Assembly: GCA_965644315.1 (NCBI GenBank)
Contig: CBFFRQ010000028.1
Span: 118,994 to 182,993 of the forward strand
Source: Caecitellus pseudoparvulus
Lineage: Eukaryota > Bigyra: Bicosoecida
Direction of reading: 5' to 3'
DNA length: 64,000 bases
Under the pieces are notes generated by a model that ran no database searches, was not told where the DNA came from, and saw nothing but the letters and a program-made list of their open reading frames with translations. Shown one piece after another: positions 53,868-64,000 of this stretch. Every line of letters begins with the position of its first letter. Position 1 is the first letter of the stretch. Both the position numbers and the translations under genes were made by a program.

Positions 53868-54371
53868 GGCTTCCAAGTCAGGCAAGGCTTTCCCAACGGT
53901 TGTCACCACCAGCGTGACGCAGCTTCCCTCACTTTGTCCGCCAGCCTGCACACCACACTGAGCGACCGGGCCCTGCTGCGCAAAGGGGGCATGAGGCCAT
54001 GTGGCGCAGGATGACGTGGGGGTTTTTTTTGGAGCAGGTCTCCTGTTGCACCGGCAAACGCTGGCCAATCGCGTGCTCTTCGCACCGCGAAGCTGCATTC
54101 ACAGCCGACCCTGCCTCCAAAAAATCAACGTCGAAGCCTGCAGCCCAGCGCGGAGATGCCCCTCTATATACTTCCCTTCTGCAGCATCGGGTACCAACCG
54201 TGGCGCTCACACGGCTGTCGAGCGGCGGCCCCGTGCTTGGCAAGGCCGCAAGGATCTGGACTGCGCGAAACCAGTGCGCCACTGTGCTGGGTGCGTAGCC
54301 TCGCACGGGCGGGCTGTCACGTTGGGCTTCTCGTAGCACCTTTTCCTGGCTGTTTTCCAGGGCTCATCGCC
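53868..54371. promoter_or_regulatory. Divergent intergenic region, about 500 bp
   Basis: Separates the methyltransferase-like gene (-) from the DUF2237 gene (+). Open frames on the minus strand mean an extra 5' exon of the methyltransferase gene is possible here. It contains a T-run (54031-54038) and TATATA near 54164. No other element can be named. Confidence 0.3.
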
Positions 54372-54925
54372 ATGGCCTCCAGCTCGGTGGCCTCTGAGGC
54401 CAAGGATGTGAGCTGGCACGTGCCCCCCTGACGTCAGGTGCAGATTCCGCACGCCACCAGCCTTTTGCCCAGGTTCTCGGAGGCGCCCTTCAAGTGTGTG
54501 GCACAGACCCAGTGACTGGCTACTTCCGTGACGGGTACTGCAAAACGTGCTCTGCGGACATGGGCTCGCACACTGTGTGTGCTGAGGTGACAGAGGACTT
54601 CCTGGCCTACACCAAGGCCCAGGGCAACGACCTCAGCACGCCAAACCCAGTCTACGGCTTCCCTGGCCTGAAGCCAGGGGATGGCTGGTGCCTGTGTGCG
54701 AGTCGATGGCTGGAGGCAGAGAAGGCGGGCTTTGCGCCCCTTGTGAACTTGGCTGCAACGCACGAGCGGGCGCTGGAAATCGTGCCCTTGGCGACCCTGA
54801 AGCTGTACGCGGCCGGCAGCTCTGAGATGGAAGTCAAAGCAGGTGGCGAGGCAGCGCCAGGAGAGACCAGCAGCACAGCAGCAGCGGCTGCGCCGAAGCC
54901 TACAGGCAGGGGCAAGTCTCCGTGA
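54372..54925 (+). CDS. DUF2237 family protein
   Basis: Two exons, 54372-54407 and 54473-54925, give 162 aa. Splicing creates DVLGGALQVCGTDPVTGYFR, the start of the DUF2237 domain. The rest follows the bacterial and eukaryotic family closely: DGYCKTCSADMGSHTVCAEV, GNDLSTPNPVYGFPGLKPGD, WCLCASRW, and ATHERALEIVPLATLK. The conserved cysteines (TDP-C, YCKTC, WCLC) suggest metal binding or redox chemistry, but no function is established for the family. The 65-nt intron holds a GATTCCGCACG stretch. A low-complexity Ala-rich tail follows the domain. The stop is 15 nt from the convergent ABC transporter stop. Confidence 0.9.
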
Positions 54926-54940
54926 ATGCATTGCACCGCG

Positions 54941-57900
54941 TCAAGCCCATTGCTGTGCTTCCAGCACACGGCCATGCCACCCCACCAAGCTCGACCGGTG
55001 ACCCACACTCAGCACACCACACCCCAACCCACGCACAGCCCCCAACGCCACACCCTCCGTCGCCTCGTCCATCGCAGACGTCGCCTCGTCCAGCACTGCC
55101 AGGGCCGGCGCGTGCAGGAGCAGGCGCAGGATGGCCAGGCGCTGCGCCTCGCCAGGGCTGAGGCGGGCACCCCAGTCCGCCACCTGGTCCAGCGGGTCGG
55201 TGTCCGAGGGACAACCCCGGCAGACGGCGTCCCACAGCCCCAAGTGCTTCAGTAGGCGCCGCAATTCAGAGCAAGAGGGCATGGCATGGGCGGGGATGGG
55301 GGTAAAGGCCCCATCTGGCGTGCATGCTGCAGTCGTCTGGTCACAAATGGGGGTGGGAAAGAGGGCGTTCGCTCGGAGAGAGGCGGTGAACAACAAGGGT
55401 CGCTGGGGCAGCACCATGATGCCGCGGTAGCCATGCCGATGCGGCTGCAGTGGCCCTCCCCACTGCAGCCGGCCCCCTCCCAGAGGGACCAGCCCTGCCA
55501 GCCCGCGGATGAGGCTGCTCTTGCCACACCCTGTGGGCCCACGCAGGAGCACCCACTCCCCCCGTGCCAGCGTGAAGGAGACTCCCCTTAGCACGGGGGC
55601 GCAGTCAGGCGCTGGGAGGATGACTGCCTGGTGCACCTCCAGCACGCTGTCCTGAGGCAGGGGGGCAGGGCAGCTGGCGGCAGGGGGGGCTGTGGGTGGC
55701 TCGCACCCCCCCTCAGCGGGGCACGCCTCCACCACCTCGCTCACCCGGTGCACCATGCCGGCCGCCCCAGCTGTCAGGGTGATGTAGTCAGGCAGAGCGC
55801 AGGCGTACAACAACAGCGATGTCAGGAGGCCTGCGAGCGTGTATAGCCCCGACACGGAGGTGCCATGTGAAAGAGGCACGTCCCCGCGCCCCAACGCGGC
55901 AGATGCAAGCCAGTACGCGGCAGCCGTGCCGCCCAGTGCCACACACCGCTCCAGCAGCACCGCTGGTACCTTGGCAAGGATGACTGCATGCCCAGCCCGC
56001 AGGACGCGGCCTAGTGCTGCGTCCAGCTGCCGGCGCAGCGCGGGGCCGCCCCCCTCAAGGGCGATGGAGGCAGCTGCACGCCCAGCGTGGGTGTGCTGCT
56101 GCCGCAGCAGGCCCTCCTGGCGCTGCAGAGCATACACCCACCGGGGGATGCGCTGGGCTGCGAGCAGGGTGCAGCAAGCTGCGATGCCTGCGACAACCCA
56201 CGCCCACCCCGTCGCCCAGGCAGATACACGGGCAGCTGCAGCCGAAAGAGTCGCAAGTTGCGCCACCACAGTCAACAGGGCGATGCGGTTCTCGGCACCA
56301 AAGAGCACCAGAGACACCTGGTGCGTCGCGGCATACGCATCGGCGAGCACACGCTGGTCAATGGAACAGCCGTCGCCTGCCAACGCCAAGTCAACGCCAC
56401 TGTCTGGGGAAGCCGCAGGGAGAATGAGCGGGGTGCGCCCCGAAGCGGCTTGTAGGGATGACAGGGAAGGGGTCACTTGCATCGTGCTCCGGTGCCGCTG
56501 TAGGCCTGCCGTGATGCTGGGCAGAGTGCTCGGCGCCTCGAGCAGCCTGTGCGTAAGACTGCGCACCAGGCGATAATACCACAGCACCGCAACGCACTTG
56601 CCTAGCAGCCTGGCCACTGCGCCCGCCACGGCAGCACCCACGTACACAGCGCCTGCCCAAGCCAACTGCGATCCAAAGGGTCCCCACCGCTCCTGCACGA
56701 TGGCTTCATACAAAGCTGCGGTTTTGAGCACGCTGCTGACTGACAGCCAGGTGAGGGAGATGGACACGCCGATGCTGCACAGAAGCAGGGCGCTCTGCCA
56801 GTCCATCAGCCTGGGGAAGCCCATCCTGAATAGGGCAGCCAGGCGTGTGAGCAGGAGCCAATCCAGGGCAGCGGATGCGGGTGGCTCTTTCTCGGCGCCA
56901 GGCGGGGTGTCCGGGAGGCGCCCGCACAAGTCACGGGGCTGTGATTCAGCATCGACGGGGTGCTGGGACTCCGCTGATACCGGCTGCGAGTCACACTGCT
57001 CGGCTGGGGCTTGGATGCCGAGCGGGGTGAGCTCCAGCACACGGCCATGCCACCCCACCAAGCTCGACCGGTGACCCACACTCAGCACACCACACCCCAA
57101 CCCACGCACAGCCCCCAACGCCACACCCTCCGTCGCCTCGTCCATCGCAGACGTCGCCTCGTCCAGCACTGCCAGGGCCGGCGCGTGCAGGAGCAGGCGC
57201 AGGATGGCCAGGCGCTGCGCCTCGCCAGGGCTGAGGCGGGCACCCCAGTCCGCCACTTGGTTCAAACGAGCCGTGAGCACGGGAAGGTTCACGCGCTGGA
57301 GATACTCTTGCGTCCCACGCGAAGCAGGGTCCATGCGACCCGCCCACTCTTCCAGGCGAGGCGACAGGCGCAGCTCCTGCGAGCTAGGAGTCACACATGT
57401 TCCGACGGGTCGAAGGCAGGGTCCGACGAGAGAATCCAGCCGGAGGTGCCACATGAGATACCCGATGTCCACGTCGGCATAGGGACACGGCGGCTCAGAG
57501 GGTGCGCTGCTGGGGCCCGATACACAGGCGCAGGGTGGCGCCGCCCCTGTGGTGCACGCTGGCAGGCCTTGGGGCGCCCGCACCCCCTCATCCGCAGGGA
57601 AGGTGGCGGTATGGCGAAGGGTGGCGTGGAGGGGAAAGGAGGGCGACTGAGGCACGATGTGCACATGACTCAGGGGAGTGGACAGGATGGGGCGGGGACC
57701 TCGCGTCGGCTGCAGGCCAAAGATGCCGCGGATGAGGCTGCTCTTGCCACACCCTGTGGGCCCACGCAGAAGAACCCACTCCCCTCGTGCCAGCGTGAAG
57801 GTGACTCCCTGCACCAGCATGGCGCCCTCCACCGCCTCTCGCTGGGGAAGTGCAGCATACTCGGACCCGTTTGGAGCCTGCACCCTGTCCGAAGGGGACG

Positions 57901-59343
57901 AGCGCGCAGCTGGGAGGGACAAATCGCTCACCGTCAAGAGAGGCGCACATTCGTCCGTTGGGGGCTGGACCTGGGGCGGCTTGCAGCTGGGAGAGGCTGC
58001 AAGCGCCGTGTGCAGCTCCACCACGCGCACCAGGCGCCCTGCGAGGGTTCCGAACGAGTCCAAGATGCCAGGAATTGTGGACAGTGCGTACAGCAGTGTC
58101 ATGGCAGCTGCAGCAGCAGTGCCCACCACCTCGACCGTCACGCCGGCAGCTGCGGGCGGATCTGCGGAGCTAGCCGACACAGCACCCATGGCAGTGGCGT
58201 TTCCTGCAGGTGCAGGCATGCCACTGCCATCCAGCACCCCCTCTGCCCGGAGAAAGCCCACCAGGGCCAGCGCCACCAGGATGGGCGCACTGCCCTGCAA
58301 CCCAAACCACGCTCCCTGCACACACTGCGCGCCGTACAGGCGCAAGCGCTGCGCAACGTTCCCCTTCAAGGTGTGTGTGAGGAGTTCCTGCGTCGCATCG
58401 CCGCCTCGCACCAGGCCCACCTCGGTGGCGAACGCGGCAACCTTTGCGAAAGCGGCGCGCACGAGGCCAGTGCTGCTCGAGGCGGCGTCCGTTCGGCGCC
58501 CCACCCACCCTGCCAGCACAGACATGACCAGTGCACACACAGCAGCCCAGGCGCACGACAAGCCGATGCCTGCTGGGTATAGCTGTGCCACGTCGGCCAA
58601 CGAAAAGCCCAGCGACACCAGCGTGCCTGATGCCGCGTACGGGTTGTCGAAGGTGCCTGCCACCAGCTGGGCCAAGGTGGACGCCGCCACCGCCAGGTCG
58701 CGAGTCATGCGCTGGTCAGGGGTGTCAATGGACTCGCCTGCACTGCTCGAGCCCCCATCCAGGCGCAGCGGCAACGCTCCGCTCTGCAGTTTGTACAGCG
58801 CACCCTCCCTGCAGTACAGCCGGTGCAGGCGCTGCCCCACTGCCCCACGCCAATGCAGAGACAGTCGTTCGCCCTGAGCAAGCACAGAAGTGGTGGCCAA
58901 GTGCTGCCGCTGCGCCTGCGCACACGGCCTCAAGCAGCACTCACCAGGGCAGCTCCAACGACAAAGCTGGCTGCTGTTGCCAGGTACCAGGCAGTGCAAA
59001 CCAGCTGCGCCTGCAGGAGTGACCCGCCTTGGAACCCCAGCGCCACAGCGAGTACAATGGTGCAAGCCTTGAGGCCCATGTAAGATGCGTAGGAGCTGTA
59101 AAAGACGCATACACCGTGCGCTGTGGCTGCGGCACTGCCAGATTTGTCGTGCGTCATATTCCGCATTCCGCACCTGAAGCTCTGACTGCAAATCCCGAGC
59201 AGCAATTCAACCACATGAGTGGAGGTGGGCGTCCAAGGCAGCCATGATGTGAATTGGAATAGGGCGCTCCAGAAGGTGCCCTGGAAGACCGGGCCCAGCG
59301 CGCTGCAGCCGAGGCAGCGGGTGGTGGAGGCTGAGCAGCGCAT
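54941..59343 (-). CDS. Full-length ABCD-type (peroxisomal) ABC transporter
   Basis: Two exons, 59343-58945 and 58873-54941, give 1443 aa with two membrane domain/NBD halves. The first half shows LHRLYCREGALYKLQ and DTPDQRMTRDLA, a variant of the NPDQR motif typical of ABCD transporters. Each NBD has Walker A GPTGCGKSSLIRG (~504 and ~1244), the variant signature LSPGEAQRLAILR, Walker B LAVLDEATSAMDEATE (~707 and ~1397) and the switch VGHRSSLVGWHGRVLE. ABCD proteins import fatty acyl-CoA into peroxisomes; the fused full-length form is known in plants (CTS/PXA1). Both NBDs look competent. Their coding sequences share an identical 223-bp block. The exact N-terminus is uncertain. Confidence 0.85.
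54961..55183 (-). repeat. Intragenic identical repeat, copy in NBD2
   Basis: These 223 bp are identical, by direct reading, to 57034-57256 in the same orientation. They encode signature to switch region of the second nucleotide-binding domain. Divergence begins abruptly at both edges. Confidence 0.92.
57034..57256 (-). repeat. Intragenic identical repeat, copy in NBD1
   Basis: Partner of 54961-55183. It encodes the same region of the first nucleotide-binding domain. A second similar pair, about 85 bp with a few mismatches, covers the two Walker A regions (55501-55588 and 57725-57812). Confidence 0.92.
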
Positions 59344-59481
59344 GCTGAGCTGAGAGCCACGCCTGCCACAGCGGCATGAAAGCTGGAGAGGTCGAGGTGG
59401 GCGCCAGCTGACAGCTTTTTTGAGTCTTAGTGTGAATGCTGGGTCCGCTCAGACTGCCGGTGGCGGGGGAGAAGGGAGCCC

Positions 59482-60435
59482 TCAACCTTCAGGAGCAGAA
59501 GTGGTGGGCAACTCTTCCCCTGTGCCTCCCCCGACGCCGTGCGCCAGCGCAGCACCATGAGCTGGGAGCCCAGAAGGATCATCAGCGGTTCCGGACTCTG
59601 GCACGTGGCGGATGGTGAGGGAGATGCGGGGGCCCGCCCGCTCGATGGCCTGACCGGGCGTGACGCCCTCGCCCGGATTGGCGACGTCCTCCGGCACGAC
59701 GAATGCATGGTCCTCCTCCACACTGTGCTCGTAGTCAATGTAGGCATTGTGGGAAAACACTACGAGAGATGCTGGCTGCAGTACCAAGCATGCCTCTGTT
59801 GCGGGCACCTGGCTGGACTGGCCACGGCGCGGGCGCAAAGTGAACCGAGCAGGAGCACCCAGGCTCAGGGTTGCCACGACTTGGTGGTAGAGGGGGCCAT
59901 CTGTGTGGGGCATAATGCCCTGCCCAGGCAGGTACTCGTTGATGAGCACGTGGTTGGGCTTCAGACGGGGCGGGAACACCCCCAGGCGCACCAGAGCCTC
60001 AGCGATGCTGTCGAGCCAGCCGGGCAGCTCCTCGGCCTCTTGCAGCCCGCCAGGGGCTGGCTTGCCGCCCCAGTTCTGGAGGCGACGACCACGCAGCTGC
60101 ACCCACTTGGGTTTGTATGCTGCATCATTCACGCATGCCACCAGCGCGTCGTGAGTGGCGCGGGAGATGACGTCCGGAAGGTACTTCACAGTCGCGGGAC
60201 ACGCCGGCAACACTGCTGCGTCAAAGTGAGCCGGTAACTCCTCCAGCTCTGCCGTCCAGCTAAAGGCCAAGTCTGGATGCGTGACCCCCTTTGGGAGTCG
60301 TGGGAAAGTGTCCCCCGAAGAAGCCCTCACCGCGTGCTCCTCCTTCTGCTCCTGGCGTTTCACTGGCGTTGGACCTTTGCCAGCTCTGACCCGTGCTAGT
60401 TCTCGCTTCCACATTGCAGCCATGTCCAGCGCCAT
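59482..60435 (-). CDS. ALKBH6: ALKBH6-like Fe(II)/2-oxoglutarate dioxygenase
   Basis: Single-exon model of 317 aa from the ATG at 60435; the frame is open slightly further upstream and a short 5' exon is possible. The AlkB core is clear: LINEYLPGQGIMPHTDGPLY with iron ligands His177 and Asp179, LSLGAPARFTL, the third ligand His237 in YEHSVEE, and the 2-oxoglutarate arginine in GPRISLTIRHV. The NEYLPGQGIMPH-D-GPLY string is characteristic of ALKBH6, whose physiological substrate in other organisms is debated (tRNA or DNA alkylation repair). Residues 1-60 are basic and disordered. Both neighbours lie on the same strand. Confidence 0.9.
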   Translation of the reverse strand: MALDMAAMWKRELARVRAGKGPTPVKRQEQKEEHAVRASSGDTFPRLPKGVTHPDLAFSWTAELEELPAHFDAAVLPACPATVKYLPDVISRATHDALVACVNDAAYKPKWVQLRGRRLQNWGGKPAPGGLQEAEELPGWLDSIAEALVRLGVFPPRLKPNHVLINEYLPGQGIMPHTDGPLYHQVVATLSLGAPARFTLRPRRGQSSQVPATEACLVLQPASLVVFSHNAYIDYEHSVEEDHAFVVPEDVANPGEGVTPGQAIERAGPRISLTIRHVPESGTADDPSGLPAHGAALAHGVGGGTGEELPTTSAPEG

Positions 60436-60875
60436 ACCGCAGCGACGACAGTGCTGAGTAGCACGGCAGCCTGCTTGCAGTTCAGCACTCGCTTGCGCAG
60501 CCCGCAGAAGCCTGGCGAGGTAGAGCAGGCTGGTGTCGAGCAGCGCAAGCACAAGATCCCACTGGCCTGCACGCCGCCAGGGAGGAGAACAGACCCTGGG
60601 AAGGAGGCCTGGACACCTGTCTCAGCACAACCCAATGGGGTAGACGCAGTCCATGATTGGTTCGCCCGGTCAGGCTTCAGTTGCTTTGAATTGCTCACGC
60701 ATGACGATTGAGGGGGGCACGGCCTTGGCCGCACATCCCACGAAACACAGAACGTCATATCACGACGGTACACTTTCACATACACTCCGCACCACACGGC
60801 GCGAATATTCTTCTCAGCCTGCACTCAGGCTCAATCACCCCCAGCGGCAGGCCGTCAGCAAGGCTCGGGGCTCAC
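60436..60875. other. Intergenic region, 440 bp
   Basis: Between the zf-4CXXC gene end and the ALKBH6-like start, both on the minus strand. I see no clear exon, though a 5' exon of ALKBH6 could lie here. It should contain the ALKBH6 promoter. Confidence 0.35.
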
Positions 60876-63385
60876 TCATGCCCGCACACTGTCCATCTCA
60901 GACCCTGTGGACCCTGACGCAGAATCCAGGCGCCCACGCTTCTTGCCCCGGCCTTGCGTGTCCAGGGGAGTCCTGCTCACCCTCACCAGCTGGTTGCGAG
61001 ACCTGCTCTTGCGAGTGCGCCCTGCCGATTGCAGGCGGATGACGGTCGGCGGGCGGCCATCCCCAGTGCCGCCGAAGTCCATGATGACCGGCTCCTCCGC
61101 CTGCCCGCCACTCTTGGAGCTGATGACGCTGACGTCCACCTTGGAGCTGTACTTGAAGGGGTATGGCACCTTTGCCTTGCTCCCCCGCTTGCGCTTGCAG
61201 GTGGCACAGGGGCAGGAGCCGGAGCAAACCGGGCAAACCCACTGCACCAGCCCCGTGCGCACGGCGTGGAAGTCCAAGTTGCAGCGCCGGCGCAGGCAGT
61301 TCGCACAGTAGGCATGCCACCCCCCGTGAGCCATGGCATGGGCGCAGTTGATGACGTCCTCCCGCTTGTAGTGGCAGGAGTGGCACGTCATGGCTTGCTG
61401 GGACACGAACGGCACCATGCTGGCGTGCGTGGGGGCGGCGGGGTCCCCCATCACTTCCGGGTTGGTCTTGATGCCGCGGCTGGAGTGCACGCCACTGCGC
61501 CCCTTGTACACGTTCCCGATGAGCGGCACGGCCGCGGTGCCCCATGACATCAGCACGACTGTGCCTTGCGGAGGCAGGCACTGCTCGCCACCTGATACCT
61601 GCAGCCCTGGTCGGGTCTGGTGGCTTGGTTGAGGGGGCTGGATGGGAGACGGGCCCCAGAGGCCCCCTGCTGCTCCCAAACTCATGCCCATGACAGCAAG
61701 GGGCTGCTGTGGTGCCCGCATGGCAGGCGCAGATGTGGGCAGCTGGGCAGAGGACCCTGGTAAGCCAAGGTGCTGCGCGTGGCAGGCACAGTCTGCGCAG
61801 TGCTTGGACCCAGGCGTGGCAAGGGGCATGCCGAGAGCTACCTGCGACGTGGAGCCAGGGGGCTGCCCCAACAACTCGTGGCTCGAGCCGGCCGTCGTGC
61901 CAGAACCCACATCGCCCCACAGAGCTTCACTCTCCGCCTCCAACAGGGCAGATGCCTCTGTGGGACCGGCAGTTGGGTTGTAGGCAAAGGGGGGCAGTGT
62001 GGCGGGTGTCGAGAAGGAGGCACTGCCGTAGTGGGCGGCATGGCTCAAGAAAGGAGCAGAAGGCTGGAAGACCGTGCCTGCCACACCTGGCTGCACTCCA
62101 AAGTGTGACCGCCGGTGCACTGGAGTGAAGTGCTGTGGGCCGCTCCTGGCCGCCGTGGGGTGGGGCGCTCCCCCATGAATGACGTGGGGGCCGGGCCCAC
62201 TAGTCGAAAGGGGCGGCGCGTGGTGCTGCTGCGGCCCGCCCTGGGCTCCGCTGTTGTACCCCGCCTGCGAAAGAAGGAGAGTGTGTGGTGCTGGTCGGTG
62301 CATCGGGAGAAAAGATGCTCCAGAGACACGCACAGGCACGACATGCCCGCCGACAGTGGAGTTGGCGGCAAGTGGGGCGCTTGCGTGGCTCCAACTGTGT
62401 TGCGGCACTGAAACTGCTGCAGCAGGGGTCAGGGAGTGCAGCTGCTTGGACCTGAAGAGCAAGCAGGGGCGAGGGCGTGCGGAGGGCGGGGCGGAACAAT
62501 CGAAGGCATGGGGCGTGTGCTCAGGCAGTGCCGCTTCGATGCGGAGCAAAAGGCACACCACCTCGCACACGCACGGGGCAGGGTAGGCGCCGACTTCATG
62601 CGCGCCTCTTGGAGCTTGCGGGAACACTTGCTGCATGACCTTCCCTCCCAGCATGCTCTCGATGCTCTGGGAAGCGGAGGGCAGCGGCAGGCGTGGCCAC
62701 GTTGAAGTTGGGTAAAGAGTGCTGGGAAAGTTCGGATACCTTGCCACACAGCCTGACAAAGCACGAGGGAGGGCACAGGCGGCCACGAATGCCCGTCAAA
62801 CATGACGCCCCCACGCCTCCTTTTGTGCGAAAGCCCGACGCTCGAGGATGTTGGGCGGCACTTACAGCGAGAGCGTCAGCGAACTTGGCACAGTCAACGT
62901 GGCAGGGGAAGCGGAACTCGCTACCGTCCGGCCAGGTCAGGGCGCAAAACTCCTGTGAGAATGGGCCAGAGGTGGTGTTGTGCAAGGCTACCGCGGGGCC
63001 AGGTGGCAGCGTGCCTTGCTTGGCTGGCTTGGGTGAGGGACGCGAGCCACGTTTCTCGCAAAGACAGCAAGACAGCTGCCGCAGGCTTGCTCGACTCACG
63101 TGGCGCACGATGGGGCGGCCAACGCTGCCTACAGGCGTTACGATCAAATCACTGCCCAGGCTGGAGATGTGGATGCTGTCTGTGCACGGCGTGAGCAGCC
63201 CACAGAGTGTGCGCTTATGCATGTGCCGCCATCGTCTTGCTCAGCGATGGCAGCCACGCTGCATACTGCAACGCACGCCTGTCGTCTGCACCGCGCCCCA
63301 GGGACAGCAAGGCCTGATCATACTGTGCAAATCCCCCTCCTCCATGTGCCTCCCACCTAAAGAACGTCCCTTGGAACCAACTCAT
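60876..63385 (-). CDS. zf-4CXXC_R1 (CDCA7-like) zinc-finger protein with N-terminal Cys/His cluster
   Basis: Four exons: 63385-63277, 63179-62866, 62666-62334 and 62264-60876, giving 714 aa. Near residues 575-650 lies a Cys-rich domain with CHSCHYKREDVINC, CANCLRRRCN, CPVCSGSCPCATCKRKRG, the pattern of the zf-4CXXC_R1 family that includes CDCA7 and the monoamine-oxidase-A repressor R1. In animals CDCA7 recruits the remodeller HELLS to chromatin. A second Cys/His group, RQLSCCLCEKRG, then EFCALTWPDGS and FPCHVDCAKFADA, near residues 65-140 could be a PHD-like finger. The middle is Pro/His/Ser-rich, and the C-terminus is basic (GRTRKSRSRNQLVR; GRGKKRGRL). I infer a nuclear chromatin-associated protein. 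Confidence 0.75.
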
Positions 63386-64000
63386 GGCGCTGGGGCGCTG
63401 CACGGAAGGCACCAAGCCAAACTCGCGCTAGTGATGCAATGAAGTGCCTCTGAACAAGGCTGACGTGTCCCTGGCCCAGAGACTGCACTGCAGAGCGAAG
63501 GTGGAACTTCCTTGCTGCTTTGAAGGGGCACGTAGCCGCTCTCGCACTTGGAGCGTCGACGTGGCAGCTCGGGTTTGCCGCAAAGGCTGATGTGCCGTCG
63601 TGGCTCAGCCAGCACTCCCCCCCTTGCCCTTGCTTGAGTTACGCGGCAAGGCGAGTGAAATGGGCAACCCCATGTACGGCGCGCAGATCTGCCCTTCACC
63701 CCAAGAGCGCCTTTGATGCAAAATCGCACAAGGTCCTGCGCAATTCAAACGTGGACTTGCACAGGAGCTCACTGCACGTTCTGCGCCAGTAGGGCCTTGC
63801 ACCTGCACCACATACCGACTGGGGAGCGAGACGAGTTGCGGCGCGTGCGCTGTGCCACACAGCCTGCCCCTCTGCTTGAGCAGCGTGTGTTCCAAGAACT
63901 GCAGGCAGGGCACTAGTCTTTGGTCAGGCTGCACTCACCGCTGGACGCTGCTGCCTTTCCAGGAGCAGCCTCTTCAGGTGTGTGCGTGCCGGATCGCTCC
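63386..64000. other. Unresolved right edge, 615 bp
   Basis: Coding-like short frames occur on both strands (for example plus-strand 63790-63916 and minus-strand 63740-64000), with possible splice sites such as a GTGAGT at about 63935 read leftward. They are too short to tell which strand is real. The end of the window probably cuts a gene. The 5' part of the zf-4CXXC gene promoter should also lie here. Confidence 0.3.

Noticed and set aside
54961-57256. The 223-bp direct repeat considered as a mobile element or duplication of flanking DNA
   Set aside because: Both copies sit exactly at homologous positions of the two NBDs and keep the reading frame, so gene conversion within the ancient internal duplication fits better than insertion.
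57011-58582. A 523-codon plus-strand open frame opposite the ABC transporter
   Set aside because: It runs antisense through NBD1, including the identical block, and has no protein-like motifs.
1-64000. CRISPR arrays, tRNA or rRNA genes, transposable elements and viral genes
   Set aside because: No regularly spaced repeats, clover-leaf sequences, rRNA cores, terminal inverted repeats or integrase/reverse-transcriptase/capsid motifs were noticed. A dedicated tRNAscan and repeat search would be needed to exclude small or degenerate ones.

Overview
The window is about 64 kb of GC-rich, intron-bearing nuclear DNA from a eukaryote. Nearly all introns I could place are short (about 50-200 nt, most 65-76 nt), with GTGAGT, GTGCGT or GTATGT donors and CAG acceptors, and several have C-rich tracts before the acceptor. 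Genes lie on both strands and very close together. The gene content (fused FAD-oxidase/cyclopropane synthase, full-length ABCD transporter, bacterial-type glutamate 5-kinase, fungal-type lumazine synthase, phosphoethanolamine methyltransferase) fits a free-living protist or alga. I cannot name the lineage from sequence alone. I saw no CRISPR array, rRNA, tRNA, transposon or integrated virus.

Layout, left to right: partial WD40 gene (-); alpha/beta hydrolase (+); lumazine synthase (-); PP4R1-like HEAT protein ending in a villin headpiece (+); FAD-oxidase/cyclopropane-fatty-acid synthase fusion (+); cholinesterase-like carboxylesterase (+); TPR protein (-); coiled-coil protein (+); NAT9-like acetyltransferase (-); ankyrin protein (-); unrecognised 892-aa protein (-); glutamate 5-kinase with PUA (+); unrecognised 900-aa protein (-); DUF3429/TMEM69-like membrane protein (+); eIF4A-III helicase (+); pseudo-amidase with three IQ motifs (+); RING/coiled-coil protein (-); four-CBS protein (+); Pho84-like phosphate transporter (+); double-BTB protein (+); organellar helical-repeat protein (-); phosphoethanolamine-methyltransferase-like fusion (-); DUF2237 protein (+); full-length peroxisomal ABCD-type transporter (-); ALKBH6-like dioxygenase (-); zf-4CXXC_R1 protein (-); and an unresolved right edge. 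For almost every multi-exon gene the listed exons sum to an exact number of codons with an open frame, which is the main support for the models.

There is no operon-like pathway cluster; neighbours look functionally unrelated. The architecture does show strong convergent packing (stop codons 11-47 nt apart, and one 66-bp coding overlap) and short divergent promoters (117-203 nt). The most unusual products are a PP4 scaffold fused to an actin-binding headpiece, an amidase fold that has lost two of its three catalytic residues but gained IQ motifs, and a two-part ABC transporter whose nucleotide-binding halves share an identical 223-bp block.
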